NCBI RefSeq assembly: GCF_001644605.1
Contig: NZ_CP011388.1
Location: forward strand, 1,140,501-1,204,500
Direction of reading: 5' to 3'
Length of the DNA: 64,000 bases
Origin: Paenibacillus swuensis
GTDB taxonomy: Bacteria; Bacillota; Bacilli; Paenibacillales; DY6
In this document: positions 19,901-28,568 of the stretch, piece after piece
How positions within the stretch are numbered: position 1 is the first letter of the stretch
Layout of the letters: each line of letters opens with the position of its first letter
The notes under the pieces: model-generated
What the model was told of the DNA's origin: nothing
Databases searched by the model: none
Seen by the model: the letters and a program-made list of their open reading frames with translations, nothing else
Made by a program: the position numbers and the translations under genes

Positions 19901-21460
19901 AAGGGGAAGGAAGTGGACGAGGTTTCCCTGACACAGTCTGTGGAACCGGGCCAAAGCGCGCCGTACGGGACGGGGCTGGAGTTGCCTGAAGTAACGGCAG
20001 GCCACAAGGTTCGCGTGTACGTATGGTCAGGCGAGGAGCGTCCTCAGGGATTGGCGCCGGCCGCAACAATCGCTTCAGCGGTTGTGCCGGAAGGACCAAA
20101 GGAGCCGAAGCCGGAAGAGCCAAAACCGGAGCAGCCAAAGCCGGAAGAGCCGAAACCGGAGCAGCCGAAACCGGAGCAGCCGAAGCCGGAAGAGCCAAAG
20201 CCGGAGCAGCCAAAGCCGGAAGAGCCGAAAACGGGCGGGTCCGGAGGTAACGGAACGGTCGGTCCGGTGACGGGCACAACCCCGTCAAGCGGAGAAACGC
20301 TTAACGGAACAGTTATCCAAGCAGCGACACCTGTCGTGACAGGCAAGGCAGCCGAAGTCGAGTTGACAGCCGATATCATGCTGAAAGCGATCGAGGAAGC
20401 CGCAAAAGCAGCGGACGGTTCAATTACCATTCGAATTCCTGCTGTGGCTAACGCGAATTCCGTCCTTCTCTCCATCCCGGAGCAGGTGTGGGTCAAGGCA
20501 CTGGAGAACAACATTGCCCGGATCCGCATTGAAACGCAATGGGCGGTCATGAGTATCCGCACAGACGCGATTCAGGTCGACGGGAAGGGCGGATCAGAAC
20601 CCATTCGGTTCTCCGTCGGTGTCACAGACTCAGCAGGTAAAGCCGCAGAGGCGGCCCAAGGCCGCACACTCTATGCCTTTACAGCAGAAGCCGATGGCCG
20701 CAATATTACACAATTCAATGGCTTCAAACCGGTTATAATTACCCTGAATGAAAGCTTGAAACCGGGAGATTCGGCGGATAAAGCTGTAGTGCTCTATGTG
20801 AAGGAGAACGGCGAAACTGAAATTATGAAAAGCACGATTGTGAATGCATCCAAAGGCACCGTGCAATTCGCTGTATCCCACTTCAGCGCGTTCACGTTGG
20901 CGATTCAACCTGTTTCCTTTACGGATGTATCAGACACACACTGGGCAATCCGTAATATTAACCGATTGACAGTCAGGGGAATTACTGCGGGAACCGGGAA
21001 CGCGGCATTCCAGCCGAACCAAGCCGTTACCCGATATGAATTCGTACGCATGTTAACCGAAGCTTTAGAATTGAAAGGGAAGCAAACAACAGCTTCCTTC
21101 CCGGATGTGAAAACAGGCGCGTGGTACTCGGAATCGGTATCCGCTGCTGCGTCACTCGGTTTAATCTCCGGATACTCTGACGGCACATTCCGCGGAGAAG
21201 ACCCGGTAACCCGGGAAGAGATGGCCGCATTCCTATGGAGATCCGTTGACTCGGCGGAGCGCAAGCTTCCTTCCGCAAGCACGGACCAAGCGTACAAAGA
21301 CACAACGGACATCAGCCGGTTTGCCGAGACGGCCGTTAGCGGGCTGTCGAAAGCCGGAATTCTGAGCGGAGATGCGAACAGTCTGTTCCATCCGAAGAAA
21401 TCCGCATCCAGAGCGGAAGCGACAGCGATCATCGACCGTCTCATGCAGATCGAAGACTAA
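16991..21460 (+). CDS. Giant S-layer-anchored GH74 xyloglucanase-type enzyme
   Basis: A 1489-residue exported enzyme. Signal peptide at about 1-40. GH74 double propeller at about 52-815, with YVRTDVGGAFRY near residue 80 carrying the conserved Asp. Bacterial Ig-like domain at about 845-910, and another beta region to about 1030. A charged tandem linker of PKPEEPKPEQ type (about 1034-1080), then a pre-anchor beta domain (about 1095-1305). Three SLH repeats (about 1308-1486; FTDVSDTHWAI, FPDVKTGAWYSES, YKDTTDISRFAE) bind pyruvylated cell-wall polymer, so the enzyme sits on the cell surface. GAAAGGA precedes the ATG. It is paralogous to the lectin-bearing GH74 at 10659. A terminator follows directly. 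Confidence 0.9.
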   Translation: MSRSFKWTRVWLSVAVITSMLCTGLTAPVPGGASGIAQAATGGAATTAEAAKPWIWNNIDFQGMGWVTGVAVQEYPPYSLYVRTDVGGAFRYDRDKEEWISITDMFGMDDRGHYEVESINVGPDPANPGVVYMASSGTEQEGIIYKSSDFGATWTNLDVPEHVHIGGNQMYRMNTGERLTVDPNNSDVIYYASREDGVWKRAADGTWSQLGGGLPTNTDTAAEDIGTTFVVMDKNGGVTPQGLTSIFYVGVYDDGVYKTTDGGKTFVKLTAGTAFYEKQPMQAITHEDGTLFVNSGLLQNGTNTTHGLIQTAARKETALRIAYDTATNDFALKQIRGLDIDPSNPDKIVAQTDANDETGLLLISEDKGVTWTTKREVIDFTKDPAFIPSWWSHGSRGPLVIDPANPNAVWTLNGFGVFRIEDITAPQPKFGFVMKGLEELVSNFLRVAPYYGGYDVHGSVMDMGGFSIRDRKANVPSRLVNQKYAGPPTWGITLNQISGMDYSYQKPENMVYVGWHQFSYYMQKDLYFGTTSDGGRTWTESRLPNYGLSGGPIAMSATDPDRLVWSPSEGYVKYSTDRGATWQDASSAFTAGNQMGKLYERITPWWSQTQNLASDKVNGSKFYLFTERNASTAELFMSSDYGQTWQKTYTGFVSTATLPSGEIDITEPNPDNKVNAGALPFTNVRVNPVREGDVFLAVKPMDSHDERAHIYRPLWRSTDATVSDFKTVPNVQAAIDVSFGKGDSPDMPYIYIFGKANGDEDSGVYVSKDDGNTWTRLTNPETQQFGITSGIEADMRYKNRVYLSTDGRGVFYGEPEGLPQIDITAIQSEQVKTGTAYEGLVLEPGANVSIQAEANAAAGSTIEGVEFYNGSQRIGEDVTAPWSLDMTNAAAGDYRITARALDQEGREQHSSARYFRVIQDIETGSVTFSNGEAAPLTALPAGEWLGAEADIKNNASVNREITMEMVLEDAKGKEVDEVSLTQSVEPGQSAPYGTGLELPEVTAGHKVRVYVWSGEERPQGLAPAATIASAVVPEGPKEPKPEEPKPEQPKPEEPKPEQPKPEQPKPEEPKPEQPKPEEPKTGGSGGNGTVGPVTGTTPSSGETLNGTVIQAATPVVTGKAAEVELTADIMLKAIEEAAKAADGSITIRIPAVANANSVLLSIPEQVWVKALENNIARIRIETQWAVMSIRTDAIQVDGKGGSEPIRFSVGVTDSAGKAAEAAQGRTLYAFTAEADGRNITQFNGFKPVIITLNESLKPGDSADKAVVLYVKENGETEIMKSTIVNASKGTVQFAVSHFSAFTLAIQPVSFTDVSDTHWAIRNINRLTVRGITAGTGNAAFQPNQAVTRYEFVRMLTEALELKGKQTTASFPDVKTGAWYSESVSAAASLGLISGYSDGTFRGEDPVTREEMAAFLWRSVDSAERKLPSASTDQAYKDTTDISRFAETAVSGLSKAGILSGDANSLFHPKKSASRAEATAIIDRLMQIED
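20094..20232 (+). repeat. Coding tandem repeat of a Pro-Lys-Glu linker
   Basis: Degenerate 12-15 nt units (ccgaagccggaagag / ccaaaaccggagcag types) encode alternating PKPEE and PKPEQ pentads inside the GH74-SLH enzyme. The units keep frame, so copy-number change would only change linker length between enzyme and wall anchor. Confidence 0.85.
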
Positions 21461-21477
21461 AGGATTACACAGGCAAG

Positions 21478-21509
21478 GGAGTATAAACTGCGGTTTATGC
21501 TCCTTTTTT
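21478..21509 (+). terminator. Terminator after the GH74-SLH gene
   Basis: Stem GGAGTATAAA / TTTATGCTCC (one wobble pair) with a 6-nt loop, followed by six T. Confidence 0.88.
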
Positions 21510-21513
21510 GTCA

Positions 21514-21573
21514 TTGCGGTTCAGGCGGGGCTGCTATATACTTTTTCCATAATCTTGTTATTAAACGCTTTCA
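21514..21573 (+). promoter_or_regulatory. Promoter and cre-like site of the locus B two-component system
   Basis: -35 TTGCGG (21514-21519), exact 17-nt spacer, -10 TATACT (21537-21542). A cre-like ATTAAACGCTTTCA (21560-21573; 12 of 14 consensus positions) lies just downstream of the -10, a position where CcpA acts as a roadblock. Confidence 0.6.
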
Positions 21574-21595
21574 TATCAACAGGCGGAGGAAAGCC

Positions 21596-23359
21596 ATGAC
21601 AGAGCCCCAACTTAAGTCGGGAATGCTGCATTCACTGAAAACCAGATTGATCGGAATTCTGGTGCTCAGCACGTTAATACCGGTGTTGCTCATCGGGTCT
21701 GTCTCTTACTACTCTATCTACTATTTGTTGCAAAATAAAGTCGAAAAAGGCATCCGTTATAACCTCCAACAGGAGAAGGAAAGTCTGGTTTCTATACTGG
21801 AAAATCTGGATTACGCGTCCAGGCAGCTTGCTTTTGAAGGGCAGATCGGCACTGATTTAAGAAGCTTTCTTGTGACCACGGACCCTTCCGAGAAGCTGGG
21901 ACTGACCCGGAATATCGAGAAATATATGGATCTGGTCGGCTATACGAATCCTAATCTTGGCTTTATAGCGTATTACCTGCCCCGGGAGCAGACGTTTCTG
22001 TTTGACAATCAATTTGTGAAAGAAGCCGTTGATTTTCAAGCTGTTTCCAAGCTGTCCGCCAAAAATGACATTACTTATTACGGTCCGCACCCTTCCCTAA
22101 TCGGAAAGTCGCATCCCGTATTGTCGATTTTGCGTCCGATTAAAGATTTTGAACCCGAATCCAGTATAGGCATCTATGTTGAGACGAACTTCAAGTTTCT
22201 CACATCCATGTTTAAGGGCACGCCCTACGGAATGCCTGTTTCCCATATCGTTGTGAATGCGGAAGGGCGAACGGTCTATACGGAAAATGATCAAGTCTAC
22301 CCGTTGGGGGAAACGGTGAGCAGCATGCCGGAAAGCCACTATACCAAGTACAAGGATTACTATGTATTCGGCTCGAATAACGAACAGGGCTGGAAGCTGT
22401 TGATAACCGTAGATCCCGCTCATTATTCTTCCGAAATCCGTTCCTGGCTCCTTCGGTATATATTGCTGGCGCTCCTCTCCCTCTTGTGCACGCTGGTGCT
22501 TGGCTGGTTCTATTGGAGGGCAATTTACCGGCCGCTGCTGAAAGTAAAGAAAGAGATGCAAGGCATTGGCTTGAACAGTCTCGATAACAAAATACAGTTT
22601 ACACAAATCCGCGAATTTGACGATTTGCTGCTTAAATTTGACCTGATGCGAGGACGGATCGCGGAATTGCTGCAGGAAGTGGAGAATAAAGAGCGGAACA
22701 AGCGCTTGCTGGAAGTGGAGAAGCTTCTGTACCAGATGAATCCTCATTTCATTCACAACACCATCAATACGGCCCAATGGCTTGCGATGATTAACGGGCA
22801 GGATGAGATAGTGAAATTGCTGGCGACGTTCTCGAGGCTGCTTAACTACAATATGGGCAAAGAGGGCGGGTTGGTTCCGGTGCGCGATGAAATCCATGCC
22901 CTGAAGGATTATGTGACACTGCAACAGATCCGGTATGATCATAAATTTAAAGTGGAATTCAGTATTAATGAACTTATGGAGGATGTACAGATCCCCCGAT
23001 TCTTACTGCAGCCCCTGGTAGAAAATGCGATGTATCACGGGTTCAGGCATTCGGACGGCACCATCCGGGTTATCGTGCAGCCTCTCGGGGAAAATCGGGT
23101 GGAGCTGAAAGTGGAAGACAACGGAGCGGGGATGACGCAGGAGGAAATTCAACGGCTTTTTGAGAATAATGATCAGAAACGCAAGTCCGGTCTCGGTATC
23201 GGATTAAGCTTCGTAAACAATATCGTCCAGGTCACCTACGGAACTACCTATAAACTGGAAGTCAAGAGCAAGCTGGGTGAAGGAACCGAGATGAAACTGG
23301 TATTGCCGGTACGTGTCAAAGAGGAGGAGCCGTATGTTAAAAGTATTGGTGGTCGATGA
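21596..23359 (+). CDS. YesM-type sensor histidine kinase (locus B)
   Basis: A 587-residue membrane kinase. Helices at about 15-38 and 283-305 flank an extracellular sensor of about 245 residues. The catalytic half has YQMNPHFIHNTINTAQW (phospho-acceptor His near 384), the N-box LQPLVENAMYHGF and the G-boxes EDNGAGM and GLGIGLSFVNN. I start at ATG 21596 because GGCGGAGGA lies just upstream. Its 3' end overlaps the response-regulator gene by 26 nt, so the pair is coupled. The kinase is encoded before the regulator, the reverse of locus A. Confidence 0.92.
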   Translation: MTEPQLKSGMLHSLKTRLIGILVLSTLIPVLLIGSVSYYSIYYLLQNKVEKGIRYNLQQEKESLVSILENLDYASRQLAFEGQIGTDLRSFLVTTDPSEKLGLTRNIEKYMDLVGYTNPNLGFIAYYLPREQTFLFDNQFVKEAVDFQAVSKLSAKNDITYYGPHPSLIGKSHPVLSILRPIKDFEPESSIGIYVETNFKFLTSMFKGTPYGMPVSHIVVNAEGRTVYTENDQVYPLGETVSSMPESHYTKYKDYYVFGSNNEQGWKLLITVDPAHYSSEIRSWLLRYILLALLSLLCTLVLGWFYWRAIYRPLLKVKKEMQGIGLNSLDNKIQFTQIREFDDLLLKFDLMRGRIAELLQEVENKERNKRLLEVEKLLYQMNPHFIHNTINTAQWLAMINGQDEIVKLLATFSRLLNYNMGKEGGLVPVRDEIHALKDYVTLQQIRYDHKFKVEFSINELMEDVQIPRFLLQPLVENAMYHGFRHSDGTIRVIVQPLGENRVELKVEDNGAGMTQEEIQRLFENNDQKRKSGLGIGLSFVNNIVQVTYGTTYKLEVKSKLGEGTEMKLVLPVRVKEEEPYVKSIGGR

Positions 23360-24764
23360 TGAACACCTTGTGCGTAAAGGGCTGATTCACATTATGCCGT
23401 GGGAGAAGTTCGGGTTAGCTGTAATCGGGGAATGCGATAACGGCGAGTCTGCCCTTGAATTCATGGAGCAGCAGGAACCGGATCTGTTATTCACGGATCT
23501 GACGATGCCGGTTATGGACGGCTTTGAATTGTTGAATGAAGTTGGACTACGGTATCCGAGGGTGCGGACCGTGGTTCTGACGTGTCATGCCGATTTCCAG
23601 TTCGTTCAGCAGGCGCTCCGTTTAGGGGCGATTGATTATGTGTTGAAGACGCAGCTGGAGAAAGACGCGCAAGAGGAGGTGCTTCGGCGCATCCGTCAGC
23701 GTATCGGACAGGACCAGCAGACGGAGAGCATCCGTGTTACCGCCGGAGCGCCCGGCGAACATTCCGCATGGGGTTTGCTGTTATGCCGTATGGGCAATCA
23801 GCAGCATCCTCCCGGTCGTCCGGAAGCTGCGGTTCCGGCGTCGGAATTTCCATGGGACGAGGGAGCCGCATATATAGAACTCACACCTGGGCATTTCTTC
23901 GCCGCCTTTTCCGGGGATGCGGATTCAAATCTATTGTTAAAGCGCGTGAATCCCCAGCATTGGATCGCCGTACTTGTGAGGGATATCGCGGGTTTCCAGG
24001 TAAATGGTCTTCATAAGTGGCTTCTTCGGTATGCGGAAACCCGGCTATTCTACGATTATTCCTCATCGGAACGAGCTGTGAAGTGCTCCCCGGAACACGA
24101 CGGCGCCATGCCGGCCGCCAGGGAAGAAGAGTGGCTGACATTGGAGCAGCGGTGGCGTTCTTACCGATGGCTGGAGCATGAGGGGGAATTTCAGGCCTGG
24201 ATCTCCGCCGTGGGCGAGGTAAAGCCTCCCCAAGAACGATTGCGCAAGTGTATAGGCGAATCTTTCAATGCATGGAATCATATCCGGGAGCTTCGGGAAT
24301 CCCCTTCGCTGCAAACGGAGAATACAAAGTGGACCTTCTGGGAAGGCATGAGAAAGAGCTTAAGCGAAATCCGGGATATTCTGAGCACAAGCCGCCGAAG
24401 AACGGACTGTTCGCCGGATGTCTTCGTCAGTATTCTGAAATCACTGGAGATCATTAGTAAGGATTTGTGCAGAACGATGGACCAGAGTGAAGTGGCGGGA
24501 AGGGTTGGCCTCAGCCGAGGGTATTTCAGTAAAGTGTTTAAAGAGGTTGTCGGACTTCCCTTTCAGGAAGTGCTCCGGCTTGAACGGATTCGGAGAGCTA
24601 AGGAATTGTTGATGCACCCGGATCAATGGCCGATTTATAAAATCGCGGAAGAAACAGGGTTTCAGGATGACGCCTATTTCAGCCGGTTATTCCGCAACGA
24701 AACCGGCATGCTGCCGACCGAGTATCGCACACAAATCATAGCGGAAAAGCGATCCGCACCATAG
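23334..24764 (+). CDS. YesN-type response regulator with AraC DNA-binding domain (locus B)
   Basis: A 476-residue regulator. The receiver domain (about 1-120) has VVDDEH and the phospho-acceptor in LLFTDLTMPVMDG (Asp near 55). A divergent middle follows, then the AraC double helix-turn-helix (about 375-470: AGRVGLSRGYFSKVFKEVVG and GFQDDAYFSRLFRNETGMLP). GAGGAGG lies 5-6 nt before ATG 23334, inside the end of the kinase gene. It likely activates the downstream lipoprotein-permease operon. Confidence 0.92.
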   Translation: MLKVLVVDDEHLVRKGLIHIMPWEKFGLAVIGECDNGESALEFMEQQEPDLLFTDLTMPVMDGFELLNEVGLRYPRVRTVVLTCHADFQFVQQALRLGAIDYVLKTQLEKDAQEEVLRRIRQRIGQDQQTESIRVTAGAPGEHSAWGLLLCRMGNQQHPPGRPEAAVPASEFPWDEGAAYIELTPGHFFAAFSGDADSNLLLKRVNPQHWIAVLVRDIAGFQVNGLHKWLLRYAETRLFYDYSSSERAVKCSPEHDGAMPAAREEEWLTLEQRWRSYRWLEHEGEFQAWISAVGEVKPPQERLRKCIGESFNAWNHIRELRESPSLQTENTKWTFWEGMRKSLSEIRDILSTSRRRTDCSPDVFVSILKSLEIISKDLCRTMDQSEVAGRVGLSRGYFSKVFKEVVGLPFQEVLRLERIRRAKELLMHPDQWPIYKIAEETGFQDDAYFSRLFRNETGMLPTEYRTQIIAEKRSAP

Positions 24765-24775
24765 ATTGAAGAGGA

Positions 24776-24828
24776 GACCTGAATTCTGTCATCTGAGGCT
24801 GAAAGCCATGATGGAATTCAGGTCTTTT
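24776..24828 (+). terminator. Terminator after the locus B two-component genes
   Basis: Perfect 11-bp stem GACCTGAATTC / GAATTCAGGTC around a 27-nt structured loop, followed by TTTT. Confidence 0.8.
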
Positions 24829-24911
24829 GCAGACGAACGATAATGTTCAGCGATGGTTCCCTGGCTTACAATGAAGACGTAAACCAATAGATGGAGAAAG
24901 AAGGGGAAAGC

Positions 24912-26645
24912 ATGAAAAGTACGAAAACAGCCGCGGCTGCTGCTTTACTGGTCGCAGCGATGTTAACCGTTACAGCATGTTCAGACAATAGCAACACTAC
25001 CAATGAAGCGAAGAACGCCGCGTCAACCAATACACAAACGAATGAGAATGCTCCGAAGAAAGCAGTCGAGGAACAGCCGGCGGATCCGTTGGGCGCCTAT
25101 GCGGAAGCCCTGACGATTTCAACCATTGCCGAGACGAACCCGGAAGATAAGTTCCCGGAAGGCGACAGCTATGAAGATAACGCCTACAAGCGGTTTTTGG
25201 AAAAGACTTTGAACGTAAAGGTGAACTACAAATGGACGGCTCCGGTAGGCGATTCCTATAACAATAAGTTTAACCTGATGATTCAGAGTAATGACCTGCC
25301 CGATGTATTCGTCGTCCGGGCTCAAGGCTCCACACCGGCGAAGGTGTTCTTGAACCGGTTGGCGGAGAACGGCATGCTCGAGGACTTGTCCTCCGTATAT
25401 GAGAGCTATGCGGCAGAAGGCGTGAAGGATGTGTACAATTCCACGAACGGCGAAGCGTTAAAGGAAGCCACATATGATGGGAAATTGCTTGCATTGCCAT
25501 TGGTCGGGGAAACGGACAGCGCGGCTCCCGTCATATGGGTGCGTCAGGATTGGCTGGATAAGCTGAAATTACCAGCGCCAACGACACTCGCGGATTTGGA
25601 GACCGTAGCCAAAGCGTTTATGGAGCAAGATCCGAACGGCAACGGCAAGCCGGACGAAGTAGGGTTGCCTACATCCGGTAAAGAAATGTTGTCCGACGGG
25701 CAGCCGATGGGGCTGGACACCTTCTTCTGGAATGAGAAGTCCTACCCTAAGTATTGGGTAGAAGGTGCGGACGGCGCGTTGGTTTACGGAGGCGTGCAAC
25801 CCGAGACGAAAGTAGCGCTAGGTAAATTGGCAGCGATGTATAAAGCCAAGATCATCGACAAAGAGTTCGCGTTACGGGATCGTAACATGGCGTCCGAGAA
25901 TCTGATCGGCGGCACGGCGGGACTGATGCTGGGTCAATGGTGGGCGCCGTTCTGGCCGCTTGGCGACGCAATGAAGAGCGATGCCAATTCGAATTGGAAG
26001 GCTTACACCTTGAAGGATGCCGAAGGAATTACTAAAGCGGGCTCGAGCTACCAGACTCAAGGTTACCTTGTCGTGCGTAAAGGATATGAGCATCCTGAGG
26101 TCATTCTGAAAGCTATGAATATCATTGATAAATCCAGTTCAGGGGAATACGAAGAAATCAACCAGCTGGACATGGGTACTTACAAAGACGGCTTTAAACG
26201 GGATGTATACGGAATCGGCGGCGATATCGGGTACAAAGATACCGTGATGAGAACCGTGAAGAAGTTCAGAGAGATTATGGCGGGCAAGGCCGGTAAAGAT
26301 CTTCTGGATCCGGAAGAAACCAAGATCTATGAACAGATTGAACGGGATACCGCGGCGCCGAAGAAGGATATGAACGATTATATTCAAAAGGTTGCTTGGC
26401 TTGACGGGATCGGCGCAATCGCCGACGCAAAGCTGGATATGCAATTTAACAAGTTCGGGGACAGTACGCCGACCATGGATCAGAAGTGGACCTCGCTGAA
26501 TGATTTGCAGACACAGGCTTTCCTGAAAATCATTATGGGCAAGGAGCAAGTCGATTACTTCGATACGTTCGTTAAAGACTGGATGGCTAAGGGCGGCGAA
26601 CAGATTACGAAGGAAGTAAACGAGAAATACGCATCGATGAAATAA
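24912..26645 (+). CDS. Extracellular solute-binding lipoprotein (locus B)
   Basis: A 577-residue lipoprotein. The signal peptide (MKSTKTAAAAALLVAAMLTV) ends in lipobox VTAC (Cys near 24). A Asn/Thr-rich tether is followed by a large family 1-type binding fold (FNLMIQSNDLPDVFVVRAQG; WVRQDWLDKLKLPAPTTLAD). It has an Asp/Asn-rich DPNGNGKPDEVGLP turn that resembles a calcium loop and is common in this subfamily. ATG 24912 has AAGGGGAAAG upstream and gives the proper signal. It should feed the two permeases downstream. The -10-like TACAAT before it lacks a good -35, as expected for regulator-dependent transcription. Confidence 0.92.
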   Translation: MKSTKTAAAAALLVAAMLTVTACSDNSNTTNEAKNAASTNTQTNENAPKKAVEEQPADPLGAYAEALTISTIAETNPEDKFPEGDSYEDNAYKRFLEKTLNVKVNYKWTAPVGDSYNNKFNLMIQSNDLPDVFVVRAQGSTPAKVFLNRLAENGMLEDLSSVYESYAAEGVKDVYNSTNGEALKEATYDGKLLALPLVGETDSAAPVIWVRQDWLDKLKLPAPTTLADLETVAKAFMEQDPNGNGKPDEVGLPTSGKEMLSDGQPMGLDTFFWNEKSYPKYWVEGADGALVYGGVQPETKVALGKLAAMYKAKIIDKEFALRDRNMASENLIGGTAGLMLGQWWAPFWPLGDAMKSDANSNWKAYTLKDAEGITKAGSSYQTQGYLVVRKGYEHPEVILKAMNIIDKSSSGEYEEINQLDMGTYKDGFKRDVYGIGGDIGYKDTVMRTVKKFREIMAGKAGKDLLDPEETKIYEQIERDTAAPKKDMNDYIQKVAWLDGIGAIADAKLDMQFNKFGDSTPTMDQKWTSLNDLQTQAFLKIIMGKEQVDYFDTFVKDWMAKGGEQITKEVNEKYASMK

Positions 26646-26660
26646 TGAGTTCTATAGATG

Positions 26661-26695
26661 ACCGGTGCCGAACCTTGCGCTTGGCCCGGTTTTTC
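26661..26695 (+). terminator. Weak intra-operon hairpin between lipoprotein and permease genes
   Basis: Stem ACCGG..CC / GG.CCGGT with a long loop, then TTTTTCT. Such hairpins often lower permease expression relative to binding protein. Confidence 0.5.
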
Positions 26696-26734
26696 TATCT
26701 CCAGGAGTAAAGTGAAAGAAAGGAGGGACCGGCT

Positions 26735-27637
26735 GTGTTATCAAGAATGGCCCGATCCCATACGTTCCATTATGTTCTAATGCTGATGCCCGCACTAATT
26801 CTTGTCACCTTGTTCAATATTTATCCGATGTCAGGCATCGTGCTCGCTTTTAAACATTTTAACCCGACAGAAGGAATTTGGGGCTCGCCTTGGGCAGGCT
26901 TGGATCACTTTGAGTCGATTGTCCAAAGCTCGGAGAGTAAACAAATTCTGAAGAATACCCTGGTCATTTCCGTACTCAAAATGATCACCATGCTCATCGT
27001 TCCTGTTGTATTCGCCTTGTTGCTGAATGAGGTGCGTATTCACTGGCTCAAGCGTTCCGTGCAAACCATCGTCTACTTGCCTCACTTTCTGTCGTGGGTT
27101 GTCATCGCGGGAATTATGCGGGAAGCGTTGGGGCTGGACGGTGTCGTCAACAGCATGCTGCAAGCCTGGTTCGGTCTGGAGGCGCAGATGTTCCTCGGTA
27201 GCAATGTGTGGTTCCGCCCGATTCTGATCCTCAGTAATGTATGGAAAGAGTTCGGTTTCTCGACCATTATCTATTTAGCGGCATTAACAAGTATTAATCC
27301 AGCTCTATATGAGGCCGCTGATATCGACGGTGCCAACCGGTTTCAGAAGATGAAACACATTACCATTCCTGGGATTTCCATGACGATTGTATTGTTAGCT
27401 ACGTTAAGTCTGCAAGGCATTCTGAATGCCGGGTTTGATCAGGTGTTTAACCTGTACAACGTGCTTGTGTACGAGACGGCGGATATTATCGATACTTATA
27501 TTTACAGATCGGGACTGGTTTCCTTTCAATATGAAGCGGCAACCGCCATCGGATTTATTAATTCCGTCATTTCCATGCTATTGATTATCATTACGTACTG
27601 GTTGGCTTACCGATTTGCCAAATACCGTATTTTTTAA
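26735..27637 (+). CDS. CUT1 ABC importer permease, LplB type (locus B)
   Basis: A 300-residue permease with about six helices and the EAA loop EAADIDGANRFQKMKHITIP (near residue 190), the ATPase docking site. I use the GTG start at 26735 because AAAGGAGGG lies about 7 nt before it; the next ATG is 12 nt further, beyond useful spacing. It is followed 15 nt later by the second permease. Confidence 0.92.
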   Translation: MLSRMARSHTFHYVLMLMPALILVTLFNIYPMSGIVLAFKHFNPTEGIWGSPWAGLDHFESIVQSSESKQILKNTLVISVLKMITMLIVPVVFALLLNEVRIHWLKRSVQTIVYLPHFLSWVVIAGIMREALGLDGVVNSMLQAWFGLEAQMFLGSNVWFRPILILSNVWKEFGFSTIIYLAALTSINPALYEAADIDGANRFQKMKHITIPGISMTIVLLATLSLQGILNAGFDQVFNLYNVLVYETADIIDTYIYRSGLVSFQYEAATAIGFINSVISMLLIIITYWLAYRFAKYRIF

Positions 27638-27652
27638 GGAGGGAGATTCCCC

Positions 27653-28537
27653 ATGGTACGTTCCCATACTTTAGGCTCCCGCATGTTTGACGGGTCGTTA
27701 ATCTTCTTCATGATACTCATTAGTGTATTATCTATTGCTCCGTTGCTTCACACAATGGCGCTTTCCTTTAGCGAGCCTGTTAAAGCCAGCAGCGGTAATG
27801 TCGGACTGTGGCCGCAAGGACTTCATTTCGGCGCGTACGGCAAAGTGTTCGAAGACAAGCAGTTTTTCGTATCCCTGTGGGTTTCGATTCAACGCGTGGT
27901 CGTCTCTACGGCGCTTGCTCTGGTGGTCACACTCATGATGGCTTATCCTCTTTCCAGGGAATCAAGGGAATTTAAAGGCCGCAACGTGTTCATGTGGATC
28001 TTTCTGTTCGTGATGATGTTTAACGGAGGGTTAATTCCGAACTATCTGGCGATCAAATCCCTTAACCTACTGGATCAATTCTGGGTATTGATTCTGCCGG
28101 GGTTGGCGAATGTGTTCAATGCGATTCTGGTCATGAACTTTCTGCGTAATTTGCCCAAAGAACTGGATGAATGCTCCAACATTGACGGAGCCGGTCCGTG
28201 GCGCAAATTATTCTGGATTTATACACCGTTATGCCTGCCTGTACTTGCGACTATCACGTTATTTAACATCGTAGGTACGTGGAATGAATATTTCTCCGCC
28301 ATGATCTATATTTCCAGCAAGGAGTTACTGCCTCTGCAAACCTACTTGCAGCAGATGGTGGTCCAGATTGACCCAACCCGGATGGATGCCGCGACCATGG
28401 GGCGCATTGCGGATTACCAAGGCGTTACCCTGGAGTCGGCCAAAATTATCGTATCCATTATTCCCATCATTGCAGTCTATCCTTTCATGCAAAAATATTT
28501 CATATCCGGCATCACACTCGGTTCGGTGAAGGAATGA
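27653..28537 (+). CDS. CUT1 ABC importer permease, YtcP type (locus B)
   Basis: A 294-residue permease with six predicted helices, the EAA loop DECSNIDGAGPWRKLFWIYT and a C-terminus KYFISGITLGSVKE typical of YtcP relatives. AAGGAGGGAG precedes the ATG. It completes the importer core; no ATPase gene follows. Confidence 0.92.
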   Translation: MVRSHTLGSRMFDGSLIFFMILISVLSIAPLLHTMALSFSEPVKASSGNVGLWPQGLHFGAYGKVFEDKQFFVSLWVSIQRVVVSTALALVVTLMMAYPLSRESREFKGRNVFMWIFLFVMMFNGGLIPNYLAIKSLNLLDQFWVLILPGLANVFNAILVMNFLRNLPKELDECSNIDGAGPWRKLFWIYTPLCLPVLATITLFNIVGTWNEYFSAMIYISSKELLPLQTYLQQMVVQIDPTRMDAATMGRIADYQGVTLESAKIIVSIIPIIAVYPFMQKYFISGITLGSVKE

Positions 28538-28568
28538 TATTAGCGGAATTTGAAGGGAGGATGAGGAT

